Of a DNA stretch of 64,000 bases, positions 17,337-26,121 are shown piece by piece. Every line of letters starts with the position of its first letter. Position 1 is the stretch's first letter. Source of the stretch: Pseudodesulfovibrio thermohalotolerans (GTDB lineage Bacteria > Desulfobacterota > Desulfovibrionia > Desulfovibrionales > Desulfovibrionaceae). The stretch is taken from contig NZ_CP120635.1 of NCBI RefSeq assembly GCF_021353295.2, positions 1,667,501 through 1,731,500 on the forward strand, written 5' to 3'. The translations under genes were made by a program, and so were the position numbers. Below the pieces are notes generated by a model that was given only the letters and a program-made list of their open reading frames with translations, ran no database searches and had not been told where the DNA came from.

Positions 17337-18689
17337 TTAACGAATTTTCGATGTGATGTTGTGCTTGATCCAGGTGCCGTCCCACCATTCGATCGGTTGG
17401 GTGGGGATGCCCGCCACGATGATGCCGTAGTGGAGGTGATCGCCGCCTGCCAGACCGGTCGCTCCGGTGTGGGCGATGATCTGTCCTCTGGTGACCATGT
17501 CGCCGGGATGCACTTCGATGGATGAGAGGTGGGCGTAGAGGGACTGGAGCCCGAGACCGTGATCGAGGACCACCACGTTGCCGTAGATGCCCAGGAAGTC
17601 GGCGTAGACCACACGTCCGTCGTTGCCCGCCGGAACAGGGGCGTGCTTGACGCTGGCCAAGTCCAGGCCGAGGTGGGTCTGGTGGTCAACCTTTTTGCCT
17701 TTGTACATGTAGTCGCGCGCGTCGGCGAACCGGGCGCGGTTGGCGGCGTTGGGCAGCCGGACGAACGGGCCGGACCAGAGCATGGTCGGGCTGGTCTGGC
17801 GGCTGAACTCCACGAGCTTGGCGCGGTTTTCCCCTCGGATGGTGTTGTTGATGTAAAGGTATTGATCGAGCAGGGAGCCCTGGTTGGGAACCAGTCCCTG
17901 GAATTCCGGGATGGTCTGCTCCATGAAGTTGTCGGACAGGTTGATGCGGTCATGCCGGAAGGCACGCGGGTTGGTGTGGTAGTTGAAGGACCGCTTCGCG
18001 CTGTTGCCGGCTGCGTCCGAGGCGACGATGAACGGCTGGAAATCCTTGACCGCCGTGTCCCAGGGATGGGCGAACAGGCAGTAGTAAAGGAACCTGCCTT
18101 CGCCGCCGGGCTGCAAATGGCCCGGGAAGAAACGTTCGCCGACCTGAATGCCGGTGTTGGTCGCTTCCTCGCTCAGCGCGTAGACCATCAGCCCGGCTCC
18201 GCCCTGATTCAGGTTGTTGGTGGGGGACTCCACATAGATGCGCGGCGGGGTCAGGTCCAGGGAGTAGACTTTGCCGATTTTGGTCACGCCGGCTTCGCCA
18301 AAGGGATACAGGGAGGCGTCCCTGGCTGTGACTTCAATGGAGAATTGCCCCTCCGTGAGGGTACCTGCGCTCAGGGGAATGTCTTCCCGGACCTGCATGA
18401 TGCCGCCGGGATAGCTCTTGGCGGCCAGAGGAACGCGCTTGTCGCCCTGGACAGCGTAAATTTCCAGGGATTTCAGCCCGCTGCCCGGATCGTCTATCTG
18501 GACGCTCAGGATGGATTCCTTGCCCAGTTGCGCCGCGTCGGGGGTGATGGATACCACCGGAGGAGTGGTGTCGCGGAAAATCATGAAGAGCCCGGCCGCA
18601 GTGGCCAGGAGGATGATGATGGCGAGAAGGCCGCCCAGGGGCAGCTTGCCGCCGCTTTTCTTTTTGGTCAATCTGGTATCTTTGCTCAT
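17337..18689 (-). CDS. Membrane-anchored M23 (LytM) metallopeptidase
   Basis: 450 residues. A basic N-terminus is followed by one transmembrane helix at about 18-38 (LGGLLAIIILLATAAGLFMIF), so the bulk lies in the periplasm. Beta-rich, Ig-like segments at about 43-260 (PPVVSITPDAAQLGKES; FIVASDAAGNSAKRSF) precede the C-terminal LytM domain. Zinc ligands are H and D of HLGLDLA (about 341-347) and HLHYG near 424, the expected HxxxD and HxH pair. It would cut peptidoglycan cross-bridges or, if regulatory, activate amidases. It is a single gene with a strong terminator. Confidence 0.9.
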   Translation of the reverse strand: MSKDTRLTKKKSGGKLPLGGLLAIIILLATAAGLFMIFRDTTPPVVSITPDAAQLGKESILSVQIDDPGSGLKSLEIYAVQGDKRVPLAAKSYPGGIMQVREDIPLSAGTLTEGQFSIEVTARDASLYPFGEAGVTKIGKVYSLDLTPPRIYVESPTNNLNQGGAGLMVYALSEEATNTGIQVGERFFPGHLQPGGEGRFLYYCLFAHPWDTAVKDFQPFIVASDAAGNSAKRSFNYHTNPRAFRHDRINLSDNFMEQTIPEFQGLVPNQGSLLDQYLYINNTIRGENRAKLVEFSRQTSPTMLWSGPFVRLPNAANRARFADARDYMYKGKKVDHQTHLGLDLASVKHAPVPAGNDGRVVYADFLGIYGNVVVLDHGLGLQSLYAHLSSIEVHPGDMVTRGQIIAHTGATGLAGGDHLHYGIIVAGIPTQPIEWWDGTWIKHNITSKIR

Positions 18690-18802
18690 GGTGCAATCCT
18701 AATGTAATTAATTCTAGACTATTTCTATAATAGAGAAGGAGAGGAGACAAGGGAAGAAGGTCGAAATTCGAAATGGGGGTGACAACCTGTCGGAATATGA
18801 AG

Positions 18803-18829
18803 AAAAAGCCGCACCTTGGAGTGCGGCTT
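18803..18829 (-). terminator. Intrinsic terminator of the CBS-domain gene
   Basis: AAGCCGCAC (18806-18814) pairs with GTGCGGCTT (18821-18829). On the minus strand it is followed by a T run (A run at 18803-18807). Confidence 0.8.
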
Positions 18830-18850
18830 CGTTTTGCCCGGTCCGACGCC

Positions 18851-19282
18851 TCAGGCGTCTTGCTCCAGTCCCTCCATGAGATTGATGGTCAGGCGCAAAA
18901 AGTCGGCTTCGGTGACGATGCCCACCAGTCCGCTGTTTTCGACGACGGGCAGACAGCCGTACTTGTTGTTGAGCAGGAGACGCGCGGCGTCCTTCAACGA
19001 GGTTTCGGGCTCCACCGAAACGATGTCCGCCCGCATGATCTCGCGGATGGGGATGCCGGAATCTATCTCCTTTTGCGTCTCCGGGTCGAGCCCCGCCAGT
19101 TTGGAGATGGTCGCGGACAGGATGTCCCGGTGGGTGATGAGCCCTGTGAAGGCGTTGTCCACCGTGACGATGGGGATGTGGCGGATGCGTTGCAGGTCCA
19201 TGAGCTCCCGTGCGGTGTGCAGGGAGTCGTTCTCCTTGAGGGAGAAGACCGGCGACGACATGAGGTCCTTCACCTTCAGCAT
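18851..19282 (-). CDS. Tandem CBS-domain protein
   Basis: 143 residues, ATG with CCAGGAGGAGCT upstream. Two CBS repeats: MLKVKDLMSSPVFSLKENDS...RIRHIPIVTVDNAFTGLITHRDIL, then IREIMRADIVSVEPETSL...YGCLPVVENSGLVGIVTEADFL. Each ends with the G(L/I)(I/V)T-x-xD signature, where the Asp normally binds adenosine ribose. Free-standing CBS pairs sense AMP, ATP or SAM and modulate a partner; the partner is not evident here. It is divergent from pcm. Confidence 0.9.
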   Translation of the reverse strand: MLKVKDLMSSPVFSLKENDSLHTARELMDLQRIRHIPIVTVDNAFTGLITHRDILSATISKLAGLDPETQKEIDSGIPIREIMRADIVSVEPETSLKDAARLLLNNKYGCLPVVENSGLVGIVTEADFLRLTINLMEGLEQDA

Positions 19283-19449
19283 AGCTCCTCCTGGGTCTTA
19301 GGACATCCTCGGCCAAGGAAGGAAATGTGTCAAGATTTCTGCTCCCTTTTCGGGCATTCTTCGTCCCCCGAGTTGACTTGGCTGGTAAAATCTGTTCAGC
19401 ATCCCGCAGGTGTTTCCGTTCATGGCGCACCGTATCCCCAGGAGAGACG

Positions 19450-20091
19450 ATGGTTGACCCGGTAAGGCTCAGGGAGCGCATGGTGCGCGACCAGATTCAG
19501 GCGCGCGGCGTGACGGACAAGCGCGTGTTGGCGGCCATGCGCGAACTGCCGCGCCATACGTTCGTCGAAGAGGCTTTGGCCTACAAAGCCTATAGCGACG
19601 GGCCGTTGCCCATTGGCGAGGGGCAGACCATCTCCCAGCCGTACATTGTGGCGCTCATGTCCGAATTACTACAGGTGGAGCCGGGCATGAAAGTATTGGA
19701 GATCGGCACCGGTTCCGGCTATCAGGCCGCGGTTCTGGCGCATATGGGGGCCGACGTCTACACCGTGGAGCGCATCAAGAAGCTTTTTCACACCGCCCGC
19801 AAGCGGTTCATGGACATGCGCATGTTCTCGGTCAAGCTCAAGCTCGACGACGGGACGATGGGATGGCCCGAGGAGGCCCCTTTCGACCGGATCATCGTCA
19901 CAGCGGGCGGCCCCGAGGTGCCTGAGCCGCTGGTGGATCAACTGGCCGATCCGGGCCGAATGCTCATCCCCGTGGGCGGGGCGCGCCGGAATCAGACCTT
20001 GATTCTGGTGGAGAAGAAGGACGGCCAAGTCACCCGCGAGGACAAGGGCGGCGTCGCCTTCGTGGACCTGGTGGGGAGCCACGGCTGGTAG
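19450..20091 (+). CDS. pcm: Protein-L-isoaspartate O-methyltransferase
   Basis: 213 residues starting [16 protein letters not shown] with CAGGAGAGACG upstream; longer upstream starts lie outside the family pattern. The SAM-binding motif [16 protein letters not shown] sits near 83-98 and the substrate-side motif [15 protein letters not shown] near 57-71. It methylates isoaspartyl residues of aged proteins to allow repair. It heads a plus-strand run with popT, mrp and pgsA, with gaps of 11, 45 and 10 bp. Confidence 0.96.
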   Translation: MVDPVRLRERMVRDQIQARGVTDKRVLAAMRELPRHTFVEEALAYKAYSDGPLPIGEGQTISQPYIVALMSELLQVEPGMKVLEIGTGSGYQAAVLAHMGADVYTVERIKKLFHTARKRFMDMRMFSVKLKLDDGTMGWPEEAPFDRIIVTAGGPEVPEPLVDQLADPGRMLIPVGGARRNQTLILVEKKDGQVTREDKGGVAFVDLVGSHGW

Positions 20092-20102
20092 GGGAGCGGA
20101 AT

Positions 20103-21074
20103 ATGGTCGGAAATCAGGCGAATCTCAGGACGGCCTTCATGGCCAGCCCCGGCCCGCGCAACCTGCGCGAGGCGGTTCTGCTGTGTCTCAAGGGCGTCTG
20201 CATGGGCGGAGCCGACATCATTCCCGGCGTGTCGGGCGGGACTATCGCCTTCATCACCGGCATCTACACCCAATTGGTGGACGCCATCCGTTCCGTGGAC
20301 GCGCTTTTCGTCCGGCGGCTGCTGCGCCTGGATTTCACGGGAGCCCTGGCCGAGGTGCATTTTCGCTTTCTGGCCTGTCTGCTTTTCGGCATCCTGACCG
20401 CCGTGGTCAGCATGGCCGGGGTCATGAACTACATGCTCAACGTTCATCCCGTGGAGATATGGTCTCTGTTCTTCGGGCTCATCTTGGCCTCTATCTTCGT
20501 GGTCGGAAAGGAAATCAAGCCCCTCAACGCGGGCAACTGCGTCCTGATCCTGCTTGGCGCGGCGGGCTGCTATTTTCTGGTGGGCATGATTCCCGTGTCC
20601 ACTCCCGAAACGTTGTCCTTTATTTTTCTGTGCGGGTCGATCGCCATCTGCGCCATGATTCTGCCGGGCATCAGCGGGGCGTTCCTGCTGCTCATGCTGG
20701 GCAAGTACGAATATGTGACGAGAACTCTCAAGAATCCGTTTTTGTGGGATAATTTTGTTATTCTCGTGGTGTTTGCCGCGGGAGCAGTGGTGGGCATTGT
20801 CCTGTTTTCAAGGGTGTTGCATTTTCTGCTGCATCGTTGGCACGCGGCCACGGTGTCCGTGCTGACCGGGTTCATGATCGGGGCTTTGCGAAAGGTTTGG
20901 CCCTGGAAAGAAGTCTTGGAATCGACGGTCATTCGTGAAAAGATACATATCCTGCGCACGCAGAATGTCCTCCCCGACGCTTTCGACGGGGGAGTGGCCC
21001 TCGCCATAGGGCTGTTCGCGGTGGGCGTGCTCGTCGTGATCGTCCTGGAGCGGTTGTCCAATCGCGCAAATTGA
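20103..21074 (+). CDS. popT: DUF368-family polyprenyl-phosphate transporter
   Basis: 323 residues and about eight to nine hydrophobic segments. The two inverted half-repeats carry the family marks GGADIIPGVSGGTIAFITG (about 36-54) and ICAMILPGISGAFLLLMLG (about 182-200). Members of DUF368 were shown to recycle undecaprenyl phosphate across the inner membrane (PopT), alongside DedA-family UptA. The gene lies immediately downstream of pcm and upstream of mrp and the phospholipid gene pgsA. That fits an envelope-lipid role. Confidence 0.88.
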   Translation: MVGNQANLRTAFMASPGPRNLREAVLLCLKGVCMGGADIIPGVSGGTIAFITGIYTQLVDAIRSVDALFVRRLLRLDFTGALAEVHFRFLACLLFGILTAVVSMAGVMNYMLNVHPVEIWSLFFGLILASIFVVGKEIKPLNAGNCVLILLGAAGCYFLVGMIPVSTPETLSFIFLCGSIAICAMILPGISGAFLLLMLGKYEYVTRTLKNPFLWDNFVILVVFAAGAVVGIVLFSRVLHFLLHRWHAATVSVLTGFMIGALRKVWPWKEVLESTVIREKIHILRTQNVLPDAFDGGVALAIGLFAVGVLVVIVLERLSNRAN

Positions 21075-21119
21075 ATAGGGTCTCCTTTGCGGGAGAAAGC
21101 AATAAAGAGAGAAGAGAAT

Positions 21120-22007
21120 ATGAGTGAGTGCAGTTCGGGCTCCTGCGGAGGCGGGGGCGACGGCAAGATCAGCGCCAAGATGAAAATTCAGGATGAGATG
21201 ATCCGGTCCACCCTGGAGAAGATCAAGTACAAGCTGTTCATCATGAGCGGCAAGGGCGGGGTGGGTAAGAGCTCCGTTTCCGTCAACGTCGCCGCGGCGC
21301 TGGCCGCCCGGGGCTTCAAGGTCGGTCTTTTGGACGTGGACATCCACGGTCCTTCGGTTCCGACCCTGTTGGGCATCTCCGGCACCCTTGATATTGACCG
21401 AGGCTCCCTGATCGTTCCCAAGGAATACAACGAAAATCTCCACGTGGTCTCCATGGAGTCCCTGCTCAAGGACCCGGATCAGGCTGTGCTTTGGCGCGGT
21501 CCCATGAAGACTTCCGCCATCCGCCAGTTCATTTCCGACGTGCAGTGGGGCGCGCTTGACTTTTTGGTGGTCGATTCCCCTCCGGGCACCGGCGACGAGC
21601 CCATGACCGTGCTCAAGACCATTCCCGACGCCTTGTCGGTCGTGGTCACGACGCCGCAGGAGGTCTCCCTGTCCGATGTGCGCAAGTCCATCAACTTCCT
21701 GCAGTACGCCAAGGCTCCGATTCTCGGGGTGGTGGAGAATATGAGCGGGCTGATCTGCCCTCATTGCCACCAGGCCATCGACCTGTTCAAGAAGGGCGGC
21801 GGCAAGGACCTGGCCGAGAAGTACGGCCTGGATTTCCTCGGCGCCATTCCCCTGGACCCGGCCACTGTCGTGGCGGGCGATCTGGGGACCCCCGTGGTTT
21901 TGCTTGAAGAAGAGTCCTTCGCCAAGAACGCGTTCCTCAAGTTGGCGGACACCATCGCGGCGGCCGCCCAGAACAGCTTAGAGGCTGCCTCGACCTCAAA
22001 CACATAA
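21120..22007 (+). CDS. mrp: Mrp/NBP35-family iron-sulfur cluster carrier ATPase
   Basis: 295 residues from MSECSSGSCGGGG, with AGAGAAGAGAAT upstream. Deviant Walker A GKGGVGKSSVSVN, switch region DVDIHGPSVPTLLG, LDFLVVDSPPGTGDE, and C-terminal CPHC for dimeric Fe-S binding. The N-terminus carries CSSGSC, an extra Cys pair found in Nbp35-like members. It loads Fe-S clusters on apoproteins in the cytoplasm. It is the third gene in the pcm-popT-mrp-pgsA run. Confidence 0.94.
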   Translation: MSECSSGSCGGGGDGKISAKMKIQDEMIRSTLEKIKYKLFIMSGKGGVGKSSVSVNVAAALAARGFKVGLLDVDIHGPSVPTLLGISGTLDIDRGSLIVPKEYNENLHVVSMESLLKDPDQAVLWRGPMKTSAIRQFISDVQWGALDFLVVDSPPGTGDEPMTVLKTIPDALSVVVTTPQEVSLSDVRKSINFLQYAKAPILGVVENMSGLICPHCHQAIDLFKKGGGKDLAEKYGLDFLGAIPLDPATVVAGDLGTPVVLLEEESFAKNAFLKLADTIAAAAQNSLEAASTSNT

Positions 22008-22017
22008 GGCGGGTGCG

Positions 22018-22608
22018 ATGAATAAGAAGAACGTTTTCAACCTTCCGAACTGCCTGACCATGGCCCGAATCCTGGCGGCGCCCTTCATCGTGCTGCTGCT
22101 GTATTTCGAGATGTGGTTTCAGTCCCGTTTCGGCTCATACTTCGCCTTCGCCCTGTTTTTCCTGGCTTGCGTCACGGATTACTTCGACGGCAAGATCGCC
22201 CGCGGGCAGAACACCATCACCAACTTGGGCAAGTTTCTCGACCCTCTGGCCGACAAGCTGCTCATTGGCTCGGCCCTGATCATGTTGGTCAGGCTCGGGC
22301 CGGGGTGGGGCGTGCCTGCCTGGGTGGTGATAATCATCATCTGCCGGGAACTGGCGGTTACGGGAATGCGCGCCATCGCTGCGGAAATGGGCGAGGTTGT
22401 TGCCGCTGACAGGTTGGGCAAGGCCAAGACGCTGACCCAGTCCCTGGCCGTTGGCTTTTTGATCTTCCATTATCCCTTCTTCGGATGGGACCCCCGGTTT
22501 ACGGGCGAGGTACTGCTGTATATCGCCCTTGCGCTGACCGTGGTGTCGGGCGGCCACTACCTGTACGATTTCTACAGGAAGTGGATCGTTTCTTCGGAAG
22601 AGGTCTGA
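22018..22608 (+). CDS. pgsA: CDP-diacylglycerol-glycerol-3-phosphate 3-phosphatidyltransferase
   Basis: 196 residues, several transmembrane helices. The CDP-alcohol phosphotransferase signature DYFDGKIARGQNTITNLGKF continuing to LDPLADK is complete (D-x2-DG-x2-AR-x8-G-x3-D-x3-D, with metal-binding Asp residues). It makes phosphatidylglycerophosphate, the precursor of PG and of cardiolipin; a cardiolipin synthase lies at 47.9 kb. Start ATG follows AAGGCGGGTGCG. Confidence 0.95.
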   Translation: MNKKNVFNLPNCLTMARILAAPFIVLLLYFEMWFQSRFGSYFAFALFFLACVTDYFDGKIARGQNTITNLGKFLDPLADKLLIGSALIMLVRLGPGWGVPAWVVIIIICRELAVTGMRAIAAEMGEVVAADRLGKAKTLTQSLAVGFLIFHYPFFGWDPRFTGEVLLYIALALTVVSGGHYLYDFYRKWIVSSEEV

Positions 22609-22697
22609 TCGGCCGAAAATGGCAGGAGCAGGGCGGTTCGGGCGAGTCTAGAATAAATCGAGAATCGTCCGCGCCGCCGATCAGCGTGCACATAACT

Positions 22698-22738
22698 CGT
22701 TGCCGTCCCGGGGGAAATTCCCTAATGACAGGGCAACG
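22698..22738 (+). other. Hairpin in the leader before the FtsB-like module
   Basis: CGTTGCC (22698-22704) and GGCAACG (22732-22738) form a perfect 7-bp arm pair. It encloses a second palindrome, GGGAA-ATTCCC (22711-22722). There is no T run, so it is not a standard terminator. It might be an mRNA leader structure or a protein site. Confidence 0.3.
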
Positions 22739-22819
22739 GTAACATGGTAGTTTTCAGTACGGCATAATTGTTCAAGATTCCGAAAAAAGGGTTAATACGC
22801 GAAGAGAGAAATATTAGAG

Positions 22820-23104
22820 ATGCTTATGTCGGATTCCAGCTCGGTCAAACATCTTGTCCGCATAACCAACTGCCTCCAGACCATTCTCGATCTCGAGTCA
22901 CAGCTGGAGCAGTTGGAAAACGGCCATTCCCTCCTGGACGAATTCGCCGTGCTCAAGTCGTTTCTCGAAAAGATCGACGAAGTTGAGCTGAGCGAATCGG
23001 ATGTGGAGAGAATCGAGAGTGCGACATCGAATTTTCTCAAGGAATTGCAGGGGCCTTTGTCTCGTCGGCAATCCCGGGCCAGGGCGGAGCGCAGGCTCCA
23101 GTAG
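22820..23104 (+). CDS. Small helical protein upstream of ftsB-like gene
   Basis: 94 residues (a second ATG at 22826 is equally possible). It is almost entirely helical with heptad spacing (LVRITNCLQTILDLESQLEQ; AVLKSFLEKIDEVELSESDV) and ends in a basic tail (RRQSRARAERRLQ). No known family is recognised. It stops 2 bp before the FtsB-like gene, so the two are co-translated. A role as a partner of the coiled-coil divisome protein is a guess from context only. Confidence 0.65.
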   Translation: MLMSDSSSVKHLVRITNCLQTILDLESQLEQLENGHSLLDEFAVLKSFLEKIDEVELSESDVERIESATSNFLKELQGPLSRRQSRARAERRLQ

Positions 23105-23106
23105 TC

Positions 23107-23430
23107 ATGCGCGGCAGACTGATCTTTGCGGCGGTGCTGGTCTGTATCAACCTTTTTCTGTTTACCCGGTTGATATGGAGCGACCAGGGGGTTTTCGCCT
23201 ACCTGGAGCTTAAGAACCGGTACGAGGTCCTGCGACAAAAGATCGAGTCCGTGGACGCCAGGAGTCTGGATCTCAGTCAGGAGATTCGTAAGCTCAAGTC
23301 GGACAAGGGGTACCAGGAGAAAGTCATTCGAGAGAGAATGAATTTTATCAAGAAAGACGAGCTGTTGTACATATTCCCGGACGAGAAGGACCAACCCCGC
23401 GGAGAAGGTGCCGATGTGCAAGAAAATTGA
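23107..23430 (+). CDS. ftsB: FtsB/DivIC-family septum formation initiator
   Basis: 107 residues. A short cytoplasmic N-terminus and one membrane helix (about 4-22, LIFAAVLVCINLFLFTRLIW) lead to a periplasmic coiled coil (YEVLRQKIESVDARSLDLSQ). The family tail follows: KGYQEKVIRERMNFIKKDEL then LYIFP, matching the E-x2-AR-x2-L-x3-GE-type pattern of FtsB/DivIC. It helps build the FtsQLB complex at midcell. The gene overlaps the following TPR gene by 17 bp. Confidence 0.88.
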   Translation: MRGRLIFAAVLVCINLFLFTRLIWSDQGVFAYLELKNRYEVLRQKIESVDARSLDLSQEIRKLKSDKGYQEKVIRERMNFIKKDELLYIFPDEKDQPRGEGADVQEN

Positions 23431-24208
23431 ATGGTATCAGGAAGTTCTCTCCTTGGAGCCCGGCTCGCGGGTTTTTTTCCCTTTGGCCAAATTGTTTGTG
23501 GAGAACGGCCAGCCCGAGGACGCGGTCAAGACACTGCGCCAGGGGTTGGACAGGCATCCCGATTATCTCGAAGCGCGTATGCTCCTCGTGGAACTCCTGA
23601 CCGAACTGGGGCGCGAGGACGAGGTGCTCGAACAGTTGGAACGGGTTATCAATCCCTTGCGGGATTATCCCGCGTTCTGGCGCGGCTGGGCCAGGAGTCT
23701 GCCCCCTGAGCAGCGCGACCTGGCTGTTTATCTTATGCTGGTGGCTTCCAATCTTTCCGGCGACATCATCAAATGGACCGATGTGGTCTTCGAGGGCATA
23801 GGCGCTTTGGCCGACCGCCTTGTGGGTGCGCCGCTGCCGCCTCCTGTCGACGCTCCGCCTCCCTTCACGCTGCCCGAATTGATCCGTCCCGGCTTTGACG
23901 ACGACGGCGAGACTCGGGATTTCAGGCCGGGCACCGGCTCGTTCAGGACCAAGACCATGGCTGACCTGCTCGCGTCTCAGGGGGATGTCGAGGGCGCACT
24001 TGAAATCTATCGCGATTTGTTGCAATCAACCGTGTCCGACGAACGGCGTGCGGAATTGCAGGACAGGATCGTGCAATTGGAGCGTCGCCGGGACGGCCGA
24101 GGGCCGGACGGGGAAGGGGACGACGCCTTCGGCGCACAGGCCAAGGATCGATTGATAAGCACCCTTGAGACTCTGGCCGCCAGGTTCGAGGCCCGGATTC
24201 AGGGCTAG
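23414..24208 (+). CDS. TPR-repeat protein
   Basis: 264 residues from ATG 23414 with CGGAGAAGGTG at good distance; GTG 23408 is a poorer choice. N-terminal TPR-like helices (about 15-75: SRVFFPLAKLFVENGQPEDA; LLVELLTELGREDEVLEQLE) are followed by a Pro-rich linker (LPPPVDAPPPF). A C-terminal TPR-like unit follows (MADLLASQGDVEGALEIYRD). No signal peptide, so it is cytoplasmic. It is coupled to the FtsB-like gene by overlap, suggesting a divisome or envelope scaffold role; this is inference. Confidence 0.75.
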   Translation: MCKKIEWYQEVLSLEPGSRVFFPLAKLFVENGQPEDAVKTLRQGLDRHPDYLEARMLLVELLTELGREDEVLEQLERVINPLRDYPAFWRGWARSLPPEQRDLAVYLMLVASNLSGDIIKWTDVVFEGIGALADRLVGAPLPPPVDAPPPFTLPELIRPGFDDDGETRDFRPGTGSFRTKTMADLLASQGDVEGALEIYRDLLQSTVSDERRAELQDRIVQLERRRDGRGPDGEGDDAFGAQAKDRLISTLETLAARFEARIQG

Positions 24209-24271
24209 GCGAAACAGTAAGGGACGCCCGCCGCGTAACGGTGCGGAACGTCCATGCATGAAAGCGGGAAT

Positions 24272-25060
24272 ATGCGATATTTTATTTTGATTCTCCTGGC
24301 CGCCGCGTTGTTGCTCGGCGGTTGCGGCATGTGGGACACCACTGCCGAGTATACCAAGGAAACCTGGCAGACCACGCGCGATTTCGTGGACCCTCCGCCG
24401 ACCATCGACACCGACAGCTATCAGTTCACCAATCCCAACCAGGAAAAGTTGGCCAAGCTCATTTCCCCTGTGGACGGGCCGCTGACTTCCCTGATCCGGT
24501 TCGTGAACGATACCGATACGCTGCCCGGCATTGACTGGCTTGATCTGCTCATGGCCCGCTTCCCATGGGTCGACCGGGTGCTGGTCACGGACGAGGAAGG
24601 GACCATTATCTTCATGCAGCCCGATCTGCCTGTGAAGCGCATCAGCAAGCCCCTTGTTTTCGAAGGGGTGTGGCGACAGGTTTCCCTGCTTACCGTGGTC
24701 GATTATTCCGACTTCGGGCCGGAAATGTATATCGGGCGGCCTTACTTTGAGGATACTCGGTTCAGCGGGCTGATCGGCGTGGGTTTTGATCCCAGGTCCC
24801 TCATGCGTCTGAGCCCGGATCCCAAGTCGCTGATTATCATTCACCCTGGGCACAATGTCTGGTCCCTGGGCGCCGATGTGGACAAGCAAGCCATGCTGGC
24901 CGTGGACTGGGAGGACATTCTCAAGAATGATGTCCATGGTCAGGTACAGGTGGGCAACCGTTATTATTCCTGGCTGACCCGTTATGTTGGTGAGGATCAA
25001 TACGTCTACGTCACTGAGAGCGTGGACCCCAACGCAGAGGGAAGCTGGTGGCCGTTTTAG
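24272..25060 (+). CDS. Predicted lipoprotein, unknown function
   Basis: 262 residues. The signal peptide [19 protein letters not shown] ends in a clear lipobox (LGGC). This start was chosen for that reason; ATG 24254 would add six residues. The mature part has a PAS/Cache-like look ([20 protein letters not shown]... [20 protein letters not shown]), with an aromatic-rich C-terminus (EGSWWPF). I do not recognise a family. It is followed after 29 bp by fbp. Confidence 0.72.
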   Translation: MRYFILILLAAALLLGGCGMWDTTAEYTKETWQTTRDFVDPPPTIDTDSYQFTNPNQEKLAKLISPVDGPLTSLIRFVNDTDTLPGIDWLDLLMARFPWVDRVLVTDEEGTIIFMQPDLPVKRISKPLVFEGVWRQVSLLTVVDYSDFGPEMYIGRPYFEDTRFSGLIGVGFDPRSLMRLSPDPKSLIIIHPGHNVWSLGADVDKQAMLAVDWEDILKNDVHGQVQVGNRYYSWLTRYVGEDQYVYVTESVDPNAEGSWWPF

Positions 25061-25089
25061 AGGCGCATAACAATCGAGGGGGCAAACAG

Positions 25090-26121
25090 ATGTCGCAACA
25101 GGTAACCGTCACCGAGCATATCCTTCTGCATCAGAAGATGGTGCCGGGGGCAACCGGCCAGTTTACGCGACTTTTCAATGAACTCGTCCTGTCGGCGAAG
25201 ATCATCGGCCGCGCCGTGAACAAGGCCGGTCTCGTTGATATCCTCGGGTTCACGGGCGACATCAACGTCCAGGGCGAAGAGGTCAAGAAGCTTGACGAGT
25301 ACGCCAACCGCATACTCATCCACAGGCTGGCCCGGTCCGGCGTGCTTTGCGCCATGGCCTCGGAAGAGAACGCGGACATCATCGAGGTGCCCGAGTCTCT
25401 GCCGCGTGGTGATTATATCATTATTTTCGATCCCCTGGACGGTTCTTCCAATATCGACGTCAACGTCAATATCGGAACGATCTTTTCCATTTTCAAGCGC
25501 AAGAGCGATCCTGACGCTGCGCTGATGTCCAGCGACGTGCTCCAGAAGGGCAGCGAGCAGGTGGCCGCGGGCTACGTGCTCTACGGCTCCTCCACCATGT
25601 TGGTCTTCACCTGTGGCGACGGCGTTCACGGCTTCACCCTCGACCCGAGCGTGGGCGAGTTCCTGCTCTCGCATCCGAACATCCGCATTCCGGAGCAGGG
25701 CAAGATTTATTCCGTTAACGAGGGGTACGAGCGGTATTGGGATCGCCACACCAAAAAGGCGCTGGCCTATTTCAAGTCGCCCAAGAACGCTTTGCGTAAA
25801 CCGTACTCCGGCCGGTACATCGGCTCCCTGGTGGCGGATTTCCATCGAAATCTGCTCTATGGCGGTATCTTCATGTATCCCGCCGACCTGCGCGATCCCA
25901 AGAAACCCACGGGCAAGCTCCGGCTGACCTGCGAGTGCAACCCCATGGCCTTCCTCGCCGAACAGGCGGGCGGCATGGCCGTGGATGGCGTCAACCGGGT
26001 CATGGATATCGAGCCGGATCACCTGCATCAGCGAATTCCCTTCTTCTGCGGCTCGCGCAACGATGTCCAGGTGGTGCAGGAAATCTTCGAATCCGAGTCC
26101 CGGAGAAAGAAGAACCGGTAA
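25090..26121 (+). CDS. fbp: Fructose-1,6-bisphosphatase class I
   Basis: 343 residues from [16 protein letters not shown], preceded by CGAGGGGGCAAACAG. The family signature [20 protein letters not shown] (metal-binding Asp residues) is intact. Metal-site Glu residues are in SEENADI, and the C-terminal signature [15 protein letters not shown] is present. It hydrolyses FBP to F6P in gluconeogenesis. Its TAA stop overlaps the ATG of tsaD by one base (26121), so the two are translationally coupled. Confidence 0.97.
   Translation: MSQQVTVTEHILLHQKMVPGATGQFTRLFNELVLSAKIIGRAVNKAGLVDILGFTGDINVQGEEVKKLDEYANRILIHRLARSGVLCAMASEENADIIEVPESLPRGDYIIIFDPLDGSSNIDVNVNIGTIFSIFKRKSDPDAALMSSDVLQKGSEQVAAGYVLYGSSTMLVFTCGDGVHGFTLDPSVGEFLLSHPNIRIPEQGKIYSVNEGYERYWDRHTKKALAYFKSPKNALRKPYSGRYIGSLVADFHRNLLYGGIFMYPADLRDPKKPTGKLRLTCECNPMAFLAEQAGGMAVDGVNRVMDIEPDHLHQRIPFFCGSRNDVQVVQEIFESESRRKKNR

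Noticed and set aside
25935..26120. Longer N-terminus for tsaD
   Set aside because: This part overlaps fbp in another frame, and the family starts at [14 protein letters not shown].
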